Shown here one piece after another: positions 1 through 6,213 of a stretch of 8,255 bases of DNA. How positions within the stretch are numbered: the first letter of the stretch is position 1; the number at the start of each line of letters is the position of its first letter. The notes below the pieces were generated by a model, which had not been told where the DNA came from, did not search any database, and saw only the letters and a program-made list of their open reading frames with translations. The DNA lies in contig JACZRJ010000018.1 of assembly GCA_022574795.1 (NCBI GenBank), positions 1-8,255 of the forward strand, written 5' to 3'. The translations under genes and the position numbers were made by a program. This stretch comes from Patescibacteria group bacterium (GTDB taxonomy: Bacteria; Patescibacteriota; Andersenbacteria; UBA10190).

Positions 1-2
1 CT

Positions 3-1259
3 GTGGCCTTTACTACTCCTGACACCTCCAACAACAGCCGAGACTGGATTGGTCTTTACCGCGCTGGTGACCCTTCCGACCAATGGCTCACCTGGCAACG
101 CACCGATGAATCAACTTCCGGCAGCGTAACCTTTACTGTCACCGAGGCTCCAGGGGACTACGAATTCCGCTACGGCAAGAACTTTGAGCGCGTCTTTGTT
201 GCTACCAGTAATGTGGTGACGGTGACGGGGGACCCAGGCAATGGCGATCCCTTTATTAACACCCTAACCCCAGCTGAAGCTGAAGCCGGTCAGCGAGTAA
301 TTATTTACGGTTCAGGCTTCTCTGAGGAAAACAATATTATCAGCCTGTCGAGCGATGAGTTTGGTATCACCCATCGTATTTCGCAGCAGTCTTTTGATAA
401 CGGAACCGTCACTTTCTTTGATGTTCCTCGCTTTAATGTCCGCGAGGGATCGTGGGAGGTACAACTAACAACTGAGCAAGATCTGGTCAGTAATCGGTTA
501 GCGGTCGACATCATCGACCCCCAAGATTGTTTCCTGATCATTTTCTGCACCCCCACCCACGTCTATACCGCCCTCGGTGATTCTGTGGCCCTTGGCGCCA
601 GCGCTCTACGGGGCTATGTCTCACAATATGAGGATCATATTGAGACTGACAATGCCGGCGTCGTCATTGATCTTGAGAACAATGCCGTGAGCGGCGCTAC
701 TAGTGATGTAGTACTGGCCAGCCTCCTGTTTGATCCGGCAGTGCGCTCCGATGTGGCTGAAGCGAAGGTTATTACTGTTAATGTCGGAGGCAACGATTTA
801 CGTGCCGCCCGCGACACCTATCGAGATCAAACCTGCGGCGGTGCCGACAACCAGAACTGTATTCGTGAGGCTGTTGAAGATTTCACCGACAATTGGACAG
901 CCATTATTAATGCCATCCAGTCACTGAGAGCCGATGATTCAGTTGTTCGCAGCATGGACGTATATTACCCGTACGTTAACGAGGATTTGGCCACCGACAG
1001 CTGGCCGGGGGATGGCACAACCAACGACTTTCAGGTGTTCAAGCCATACGTCGACGAGGTTAATCAGCATATTGCCAGCGTATTGTTTGACAACCAAATC
1101 AATTTTGCCCATATCTACTTCGTCTTTAACGGACCAAATGGCACCATCGATCCTGCCGACAAAGGGTTTATCAGCCTCGATGGCTTCCATCCTAATGGTT
1201 CTGGACACCGTGTTATTGCCGATCAGCTACGTCAACTTGGCTATAACGCTACCCCATAA
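3..1259 (+). CDS. Exported Ig-like/IPT-TIG/SGNH (GDSL) hydrolase, 5'-truncated
   Basis: The gene runs in from the left edge, so its true start and any signal peptide lie outside the window; 418 codons are visible. Residues about 10-75 form a beta-rich Ig-like module with the DWIGLYRAGDPSDQWLTWQ wording, ending in ATSNVVTV. Residues about 83-172 look like an IPT/TIG domain (FINTLTPAEAEAGQRVIIYGSGF). Residues about 188-418 are an SGNH/GDSL hydrolase: block I has GDS with nucleophile S194, block III is GGND (N264), and block V is DGFH with D393 and H396. All four SGNH residues are therefore present and the enzyme should be active. Two cysteine pairs (C176/C182 and C278/C286) could form disulfides, which fits a location outside the cytoplasm. 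In this family the reaction is ester hydrolysis of lipids, acylated glycans or similar; the substrate here is unknown. The adhesive Ig/TIG modules suggest a surface protein. An intrinsic terminator follows the stop codon. The fold call is confident, the biological role is not. Confidence 0.85.
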   Translation: MAFTTPDTSNNSRDWIGLYRAGDPSDQWLTWQRTDESTSGSVTFTVTEAPGDYEFRYGKNFERVFVATSNVVTVTGDPGNGDPFINTLTPAEAEAGQRVIIYGSGFSEENNIISLSSDEFGITHRISQQSFDNGTVTFFDVPRFNVREGSWEVQLTTEQDLVSNRLAVDIIDPQDCFLIIFCTPTHVYTALGDSVALGASALRGYVSQYEDHIETDNAGVVIDLENNAVSGATSDVVLASLLFDPAVRSDVAEAKVITVNVGGNDLRAARDTYRDQTCGGADNQNCIREAVEDFTDNWTAIINAIQSLRADDSVVRSMDVYYPYVNEDLATDSWPGDGTTNDFQVFKPYVDEVNQHIASVLFDNQINFAHIYFVFNGPNGTIDPADKGFISLDGFHPNGSGHRVIADQLRQLGYNATP

Positions 1260-1280
1260 CTATCAATCCGCTAATTATAG

Positions 1281-1308
1281 AGAATGGCAGCGTACCGCTG
1301 CTATTTTT
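1281..1308 (+). terminator. Intrinsic terminator after the hydrolase gene
   Basis: The stem GCAGCG (1287-1292) pairs perfectly with CGCTGC (1296-1301) around a TAC loop. It extends by a G-U and a T-A pair (1285-1286 with 1302-1303). It is followed by five Ts (1304-1308). It lies 21 bases after the hydrolase stop codon and just before tsaD, so it separates the two transcription units. tsaD starts only 21 bases after the T-run, so tsaD transcription needs either a start very close by or read-through. Confidence 0.75.
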
Positions 1309-1329
1309 CGTATCAGGTAATCTAAACAT

Positions 1330-2424
1330 ATGGCAACAAGGCTGCTAGCAATCGAAACATCATGCGACGAGACTGGCCTGGCCGTGGTCGAACAACGCGG
1401 ATCAACCATCACAGTTTTAGCCAATGAGCTCGCCTCACAGACTGACATCCACGCCCTGACTGGTGGCGTGGTGCCTAATGTTGCTGCGCGTGAGCATCTG
1501 GCCGTAATGCAGCCGCTGCTAAGGCAAACGCTAGAAACCTCTAACACGGATCGAAACAATCTTGACGCTATCGCTATCACCGTGGGCCCCGGCCTGATGC
1601 CGGCCCTGGTCATCGGTGTGCAGGCCGCTAAAGCCTTGTCATTTGCCTGGGACAAACCGCTAGTACCCGTAAATCATCTTGAAGGGCATCTCTATTCCGC
1701 CTTGTTATCCACCGTGTCGTCTAAGCGCGCCACGTTTAATAGTCAGGCACAAGAACATTTTCCAGCCTTGGCACTACTGGTCTCTGGTGGGCACACCATG
1801 CTGGTGCTAATGACTGATCATCTGAGCTACCAAGTGATCGGTCAAACTCGTGATGACGCTGCTGGTGAAGCTTTTGACAAGGTTGCTCGCTTACTTGGTC
1901 TGCCATATCCAGGCGGGCCAGCCTTAAGCCGGCTGGCTGGCGAAGGTAATAGTGACAGCTATGATTTCACTCGTCCCATGATGAACTCGGGCGATCTAGA
2001 TTTTAGTTTTTCGGGCTTGAAGACCGACGTACTGTATACGGTGCGCAACCTGGACCAAGCCACCCAAGAGCGCGAGCGAGCGAACTTGGCCGCCAGCTTT
2101 CAAGCCGCCGCCGTCGAGGCGCTCGTCTACAAAACTAAGCAAGCGCTAGCTAAACATTCGCCCCGAACACTACTTCTGGCTGGAGGGGTAGCCGCCAACC
2201 AGCTCCTCCGCCAGAAACTTAAGCAGCTCGCTGAAGCTGAGCAGGTGCCGTTACGTATCGCCCCGTTAGATTTATGTGGTGACAACGGGGTAATGATTGG
2301 CTTGGCTGGGCTGCGAGCTTTCCAGGCCAAGCGAACCACGCCCTGGCCAGACCTTGATGCCACCGCCAGATTGTCGCTTGATTCTCTGCCTACTCCTCAG
2401 CTCGAGTCGACTCCCGCACACTAA
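1330..2424 (+). CDS. tsaD: tRNA N6-adenosine threonylcarbamoyltransferase TsaD
   Basis: TsaD (Kae1/YgjD family) transfers the threonylcarbamoyl group from threonylcarbamoyl-AMP to A37 of tRNAs that read ANN codons, working with TsaB and TsaE in bacteria. Visible signatures are the N-terminal AIETSCDETGLAVV (residues 7-20), the metal-binding HLEGH (H116 and H120), SGGHT (152-156), DDAAGEAFDKVARLLGLPYPGG, FSFSGLKTDVLY, the nucleotide-binding GGVAANQLLR, and GDNGVMIG, whose D318 corresponds to the third metal ligand. At 364 residues it is slightly longer than the usual 335-345, mainly from a loop after HLEGH and a short C-terminal tail. The start is ATG at 1330, directly before the ETSCDET block; only a weak AGGT (1315-1318) lies upstream. 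No TsaB or TsaE gene is in the window. It lies between a terminator and the long gap before valS. The identification is very secure. Confidence 0.97.
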   Translation: MATRLLAIETSCDETGLAVVEQRGSTITVLANELASQTDIHALTGGVVPNVAAREHLAVMQPLLRQTLETSNTDRNNLDAIAITVGPGLMPALVIGVQAAKALSFAWDKPLVPVNHLEGHLYSALLSTVSSKRATFNSQAQEHFPALALLVSGGHTMLVLMTDHLSYQVIGQTRDDAAGEAFDKVARLLGLPYPGGPALSRLAGEGNSDSYDFTRPMMNSGDLDFSFSGLKTDVLYTVRNLDQATQERERANLAASFQAAAVEALVYKTKQALAKHSPRTLLLAGGVAANQLLRQKLKQLAEAEQVPLRIAPLDLCGDNGVMIGLAGLRAFQAKRTTPWPDLDATARLSLDSLPTPQLESTPAH

Positions 2425-2959
2425 GCAACAACGAGCGCCGCAATTGCGCACAACTTTCTCTTGGACAGGAAGACAAATGATGAGCCAAAGCAGGAAAATC
2501 TCTTCGCCGCATGACCACACGCTTGGCGCCGTAAAGCGTTGGTTGAACGCGAACACAACCCAACAGTTGTCGCTCATGCATTAACCACGACAACTTATGC
2601 TCCATGCCAGTAATAACCCTTGCTCGCAACTGACGGCAGTTCAATTTTCGACAGCTAATTAAGTGATGGAGGGACGTCCGGAATCCAACCTGGCCCGGAA
2701 TACTAAAAACAAAGGCTGGGGTACAACCATGCCGTGCCTCCTGGCAGGAGCATTCATGCTTAATCCGAATTTGACCATTGGTGACTATCGGCCAGCCACC
2801 AACGGAGAGCGCAGAAGCCATTGAAACTAAGTGTACCGGGCAGCCGCCACTCACACCAGCCCTTTTATCCAGAAGCGACCAAAATGCCTGCATATTTCGC
2901 CTGTGGCGGCAAGTAGACATGCTTGCTACCTTGAACTCACTAGCTAACACTTAGTTTTC
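2425..2959 (+). ncRNA. Gene-free 535-base gap; candidate structured RNA or valS leader
   Basis: No frame here reads like a real protein, but complementary segments are frequent. Local hairpins are 2519-2524/2534-2539 (ACGCTT/AAGCGT), 2538-2545/2556-2564, 2565-2572/2588-2595 (AGTTGTCG/CGACAACT), 2628-2632/2637-2641, 2678-2687/2691-2698, 2775-2783/2797-2805 and 2911-2916/2926-2932. Two long-range helices each have 13 pairs and a single bulge: 2597-2610 with 2741-2753, and 2822-2834 with 2947-2960. An 8-bp helix (GCCGCCAC 2843-2850, GTGGCGGC 2903-2910) is nested in the second. Several helices abut one another, as in a multi-branched RNA. I looked for RNase P RNA (AGGAAAGTCC, ACAGA..GGCTTA), tmRNA, SRP RNA, 5S rRNA, tRNA and T-box signatures and found none complete. 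Strand and boundaries are assumed from the flanking genes. It could be a novel ncRNA, a cis-acting leader, or decayed sequence with chance pairing. Confidence 0.35.
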
Positions 2960-2962
2960 ATG
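2822..2962 (+). promoter_or_regulatory. Possible RNA helix enclosing the valS translation start
   Basis: TGAAACTAAGTGT (2822-2834) is complementary to ACACTTAGTTTTCA (2947-2960) over 13 pairs with one bulged T (2958). The last pair involves A2960, the first base of the valS ATG. Inside lie the nested 8-bp GCCGCCAC/GTGGCGGC helix and a 6-bp bulged hairpin at 2911-2932. If formed in the valS mRNA, this structure would bury the ribosome landing site, and no Shine-Dalgarno sequence is visible to compete with it. A regulatory role is inference; the complementarity is directly seen. Alternatively the helix closes the 3' domain of an independent RNA that ends at valS. Confidence 0.35.
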
Positions 2963-5539
2963 ACCGATTTAGCCAAACACTATATTCCTCAGGACTACGA
3001 GGAGGACATCTATCAAAAGTGGGAGAAGAGTGGTGCCTTTAAACCAAGCGAGCCAGCGCTGGCTGCTGGCCGGCAGCCCTTCGTCATAATGCTACCGCCA
3101 CCTAATATCACCGGTAGTTTACACCTGGGACATGCGTTGCAGGACACTATCATGGACATTTTGTCTCGGTACCATCGCCTGCTGGGAGAACCTGTGCTCT
3201 GGCTACCCGGCACTGACTCAGCAGCCCTACCCACCAATCGGGTGATTAACGACCAGCTAGCTAAGGAAGGAATATCACGACATGATATCGGTCGCGAAGC
3301 CTTTCTCAAACGGACGGACGAGTGGTACAAAAAAACCGGCTCAGAAATTCTGGAGCAAATGAAACGATTGGGCTGCTCCTGTGATTGGAGCCGCCATCGT
3401 TTCACTTTGGACGAGCAATATGTAAGGGCAGTAAATGAAGCCTTTATCAAGTATTACGAAAAGGGCTACATCTATCGCGGGAATCGAATTGTAAATTGGG
3501 ATCCTGGATCGCAGACGACCGTATCGGACTTGGAAATTGATTGGCAAACGGAATCAACCCCCTTCTATTATTTTCAGTACGGACCCTTTGAGATCGGTAC
3601 TGCTCGGCCAGAAACAAAATTTAGCGACAAATATGTCGTGATCCACCCTGATGATGAGCGCTACCAGGAATATGAGCATGGCCAGGAGCTAGCCATAGAA
3701 TGGATCAACGGCCCGATCACGGCGACTGTTATCAAGGATGAAGCCTCTGATCCTAACGTTGGCTCTGGCGTGATGACTATTACTCCCTGGCACTCCCAGG
3801 TCGATTTTGCCTTGGCCCAAAAGCACCATCTCGATATGGAGCAAATCATAGATTTTTCCGGAAAATTACTACCGGTAGCGGGTGAATTTGCCGGCCTGAC
3901 GATTGCTGAAGCCCGACCTAAAATTGTCGCCAAGTTGCAGGACAAAGGTCTACTAGTCCGCATCGATGAGAACTATGAGCACAACCTGGCCCTGAATGAT
4001 CGTGGCAAGGGAGTTCTTGAACCACAGGTTATGCGACAGTGGTTTATCAATATGGACAAGCTCAAGGCTGAAACGATTGAAGTGACCGAAAAAGAGCTGA
4101 TCAAATTCGTGCCACCGCGGTGGAAAAAGCACTTTTTGGAATGGATGAACAATGTCTACGACTGGAACATTAATCGGCAAATCTGGCTGGGGCATCGGCT
4201 GCCCGTGTGGTGGAAGCCAGGTAGCCATGGCTCTGAGCACGAAGAAGATAACTATGTCGTCGCGTTAAAGAAACCGCCAGGGGAGTGGGAACAGGACCCA
4301 GATGTGCTAGACACCTGGTTTAGCTCAGCGTTGTGGCCTATGGCGACACTGGGCTGGCCTGACTCGACGGACGATCTAGCCAGGTTTTATCCCTCAACTG
4401 TCCTGGTGACAGCGCGTGACATAATCTACTTATGGGTTGCCCGCATGATTTTCTCGGGTCTTGAACTCATGCAGGGGCCCGAGTACGGCGACCGCCAGCA
4501 AACTGACCGCATACCATTTCAGAATGTTTTCATTCACCCGACACTTTTGACCAAAAAGGGTAAACGCATGAGTAAATCACTCGGTACTGGGGTAGACCCG
4601 CTCGAGTTAATCGAAAAATATGGCGCTGACGCCACTCGCTTTGGCCTGATGTATCAGATGAGCTACGACAATCAAGCCATTCGCTTTGACGAAGAGGCCA
4701 TAAAATCAGCCCGAAATTTTGCTAATAAGATCTGGAATATTGCCAGGCTGCTGCAGAGCTTGCCCGAACGCAGCGAGAAATCCCTGGCCGATGAGTGGAT
4801 CTCGGCCAAATGGCAAGACACGGCTGCGCAGGTGACTCAACTTCTTAGTAAATACAAAATTGGTGAAGCGACCCACCTCATCTATAACTTTGTTTGGAAA
4901 GACTATGCTGATTGGTATCTTGAGATAATCAAGATTGAAGGCTCGACCACCCACGCTAAGGAAATCTTTACTGAGGTACTTCGGCTCATGCATCCCTTTA
5001 TGCCATATATTACCGAAGTGCTATGGCAGCAGCTCGAGCAGCCCGGCACATTAATCAGCGCTACCTGGCCGAGCCTAAGCCAATCAGCCGCCGACAACAA
5101 AGTTATTCAACAAATGGATCGATTACAAGATATCGTGTCGACCACCCGGCAAGTCCGCTCAATGCTGGCCATTGCGCCTCAGGAAATAATTCAGCTACAA
5201 GTCGATGACCTAAAGCAGGCCTCGATCATAGCCCGACTCACCAATGCCAAGATAGTTGCCTCAGCCACCAGCGCCATGAAGAAATTTTCCTTAAGCAGCG
5301 GTGGACACCTTGCCATAAGTGCGGCCACGCTGACGCCGGAGAGCGTAGCTGCTGCTGTGCAAAAAATTGCCGCTGAAATTACTAGCGTAACTAAACGAAT
5401 AGAGCAGCAATCCGCTGTCGTACGCGCCATGCGAGGAAAAGCCACCAGTCAAGCTCTTAACGACAAGCAGGACCATATCAAAGAGCTCAAGGCCAAGCGG
5501 GACGCTTTGACGGCGAGCCACCAAGCACTTAAGAGCTAG
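2960..5539 (+). CDS. valS: Valine--tRNA ligase (ValRS)
   Basis: Class I aminoacyl-tRNA synthetase that charges tRNA-Val with valine in the cytoplasm. The 859 residues match short bacterial ValRS. The N-terminus (IPQDYEEDIYQKWEKSG) is typical and supports ATG 2960. PPPNITGSLHLGHAL carries the HIGH motif as HLGH (55-58). NWDPGSQTTVSDLEI leads into the CP1 editing domain, which has TARPET (214-219) and ITPWHSQVDF (274-283). NRQIWLGHRLPVWW and DVLDTWFSSALWP (from 448) follow. RMSKS is at 536-540 in KKGKRMSKSLGTGVDPLELIEKYGADATRFG. The anticodon-binding helical domain contains FVWKDYADWYLEIIK. The last roughly 60 residues form the heptad-rich coiled-coil tRNA arm usual for ValRS. Odd points: the editing-domain motif reads PWHS rather than PAHD, and the region before DVLDTWFS has no cysteine zinc knuckle (E. 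coli ValRS also lacks one). No Shine-Dalgarno sequence is visible. hsp20 follows closely with no terminator between, so co-transcription is likely. Confidence 0.97.
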   Translation: MTDLAKHYIPQDYEEDIYQKWEKSGAFKPSEPALAAGRQPFVIMLPPPNITGSLHLGHALQDTIMDILSRYHRLLGEPVLWLPGTDSAALPTNRVINDQLAKEGISRHDIGREAFLKRTDEWYKKTGSEILEQMKRLGCSCDWSRHRFTLDEQYVRAVNEAFIKYYEKGYIYRGNRIVNWDPGSQTTVSDLEIDWQTESTPFYYFQYGPFEIGTARPETKFSDKYVVIHPDDERYQEYEHGQELAIEWINGPITATVIKDEASDPNVGSGVMTITPWHSQVDFALAQKHHLDMEQIIDFSGKLLPVAGEFAGLTIAEARPKIVAKLQDKGLLVRIDENYEHNLALNDRGKGVLEPQVMRQWFINMDKLKAETIEVTEKELIKFVPPRWKKHFLEWMNNVYDWNINRQIWLGHRLPVWWKPGSHGSEHEEDNYVVALKKPPGEWEQDPDVLDTWFSSALWPMATLGWPDSTDDLARFYPSTVLVTARDIIYLWVARMIFSGLELMQGPEYGDRQQTDRIPFQNVFIHPTLLTKKGKRMSKSLGTGVDPLELIEKYGADATRFGLMYQMSYDNQAIRFDEEAIKSARNFANKIWNIARLLQSLPERSEKSLADEWISAKWQDTAAQVTQLLSKYKIGEATHLIYNFVWKDYADWYLEIIKIEGSTTHAKEIFTEVLRLMHPFMPYITEVLWQQLEQPGTLISATWPSLSQSAADNKVIQQMDRLQDIVSTTRQVRSMLAIAPQEIIQLQVDDLKQASIIARLTNAKIVASATSAMKKFSLSSGGHLAISAATLTPESVAAAVQKIAAEITSVTKRIEQQSAVVRAMRGKATSQALNDKQDHIKELKAKRDALTASHQALKS

Positions 5540-5579
5540 CGCGGGTACACATTTGCAGCAATTGTGGTATCGTATTCGT

Positions 5580-6149
5580 ATGAGAAAAAGAGGCGAGCCA
5601 CGAGGTTTTTTTGAGAGACTGACCGGTACTCGGGTGCTCACCGAAGACGCCGATGAGACCACTGAAGTTGCCCTCGAGGAGACCACGGTAGAGCAGGATA
5701 CTACGGTAGAGCAGGATACTGAGGAAGAAACAGTCGACCAGGCCCTTAATGAACCTGAGGCTGAACAGGAAGATCAGTATTCGGACGAAGAGGGAGCCGG
5801 CCCTGACGACGAAGAACAAGAAGGTCAACTCACCGTCGATGTTTTTCAAGATGATCAAAACATCATAGTTCAGAGCACCATCGCCGGTGTTGCGCCCGAT
5901 GATCTTGATGTCTCAATTACCAATGACATGGTTACGATTCGCGGGGAGCGTCGGCAAGCCTATGATATTGATCAAGAGGATTACTTCTACCAGGAATGTT
6001 ACTGGGGAACATTTTCTCGTTCGATCATCTTGCCAATTGAAATTGATGCCGATCGGGCTGAGGCTAAGATAAAAAATGGTATCTTGACGATTCGCATTCC
6101 CAAGGCCAATGCCTCCATGACCCGCAAGCTGAAGGTCAAGGCATCATAA
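5580..6149 (+). CDS. Small heat-shock protein (Hsp20/alpha-crystallin) with acidic N-terminal arm
   Basis: ATP-independent holdase chaperone of the small heat-shock family. With the ATG at 5580 it has 189 residues; an in-frame TTG at 5553 would add nine residues, but neither start has a Shine-Dalgarno sequence. A short basic start (MRKRGEPRGFFERL) is followed by a low-complexity arm, residues 21-82, with 28 Asp/Glu and no Lys, Arg or His. The arm includes a tandem TVEQDT repeat. The alpha-crystallin domain covers residues about 84-176: LTVDVFQDDQNIIVQSTIAGV, the DDLDVSI and MVTIRGERR strands, GTFSRSIILP, and the family hallmark NGILTIRIPK (167-176). The tail contains LKV (184-186), a weak match to the I-x-I/V motif that docks neighbouring dimers. 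Most bacterial Hsp20s are about 140-160 residues, and the extra length is the acidic arm. It starts 40 bases after the valS stop codon and ends before a strong terminator, so it is probably the last gene of that unit. Confidence 0.93.
   Translation: MRKRGEPRGFFERLTGTRVLTEDADETTEVALEETTVEQDTTVEQDTEEETVDQALNEPEAEQEDQYSDEEGAGPDDEEQEGQLTVDVFQDDQNIIVQSTIAGVAPDDLDVSITNDMVTIRGERRQAYDIDQEDYFYQECYWGTFSRSIILPIEIDADRAEAKIKNGILTIRIPKANASMTRKLKVKAS
5685..5720 (+). repeat. Tandem 18-bp perfect repeat inside hsp20
   Basis: ACGGTAGAGCAGGATACT occurs twice head to tail (5685-5702 and 5703-5720) without a mismatch. It encodes a repeated TVEQDT hexapeptide in the acidic arm. Identity at every third codon position points to a recent in-frame duplication, probably by replication slippage, and suggests that the length of this arm is free to vary. 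Confidence 0.9.
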
Positions 6150-6174
6150 CGTTGGCTCTTAACGTGCTTCATTG

Positions 6175-6200
6175 ATCGCCTAAACGGCGATACTTTTTTT
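6175..6200 (+). terminator. Intrinsic terminator after hsp20
   Basis: ATCGCC (6175-6180) pairs perfectly with GGCGAT (6186-6191) around the loop TAAAC. Two bases later comes a run of seven Ts (6194-6200). A weaker 5-bp hairpin (ACGTT 6149-6153, AACGT 6161-6165) precedes it. It lies 26 bases after the hsp20 stop codon and 13 bases before the methyltransferase start, so it should end the tsaD/valS/hsp20 block. The methyltransferase-metG pair then needs its own start of transcription or read-through; I could not identify a convincing promoter there. Confidence 0.8.
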
Positions 6201-6213
6201 CCTCTAAAACCCT

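Noticed and set aside
1237..1266. Possible tsaD promoter (TTGGCT with an 18-base spacer to TATCAA).
   Set aside because: Both hexamers are weak, and transcription from it would pass through the terminator at 1281-1308.
2297..2584. A 95-codon + frame that overlaps the tsaD 3' end and runs into the gap.
   Set aside because: Most of it is a shadow of tsaD in another frame. The part beyond 2424 has no motif and no initiation signal of its own.
2666..2687. Resemblance to the RNase P RNA CR-I region (GAGGGACGTCCGGAATCC against GAGGAAAGTCCGGGCTCC).
   Set aside because: The near-invariant GAAA part is altered, and no CR-V partner (ACAGA..GGCTTA) occurs at a suitable distance on either strand. The match is probably fortuitous.
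2822..2845. T-box-like wording (AACTAAGTGTACCGGGC) before valS, a gene often controlled by T-boxes.
   Set aside because: The conserved GGGTGGNACC core with the TGGN that pairs with the tRNA end is missing, no terminator with a T-run follows, and no Stem I signature was recognised upstream.
2390..2950. A 186-codon open frame on the - strand that nearly fills the tsaD-valS gap.
   Set aside because: Its translation is rich in Cys, His, Arg and Ser and almost free of Asp, with no recognisable motif. It starts at GTG without a ribosome-binding site, runs against all neighbours and cuts into the tsaD 3' end. A frame this long is mildly unusual by chance, but the composition looks non-coding; only conservation in relatives would revive it.
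5553..5579. Upstream TTG start for hsp20 that would add nine residues.
   Set aside because: The added residues are not part of the Hsp20 fold, TTG is a rare start, and no ribosome-binding site supports it. ATG 5580, followed by a basic N-terminus, is simpler, although TTG cannot be excluded.
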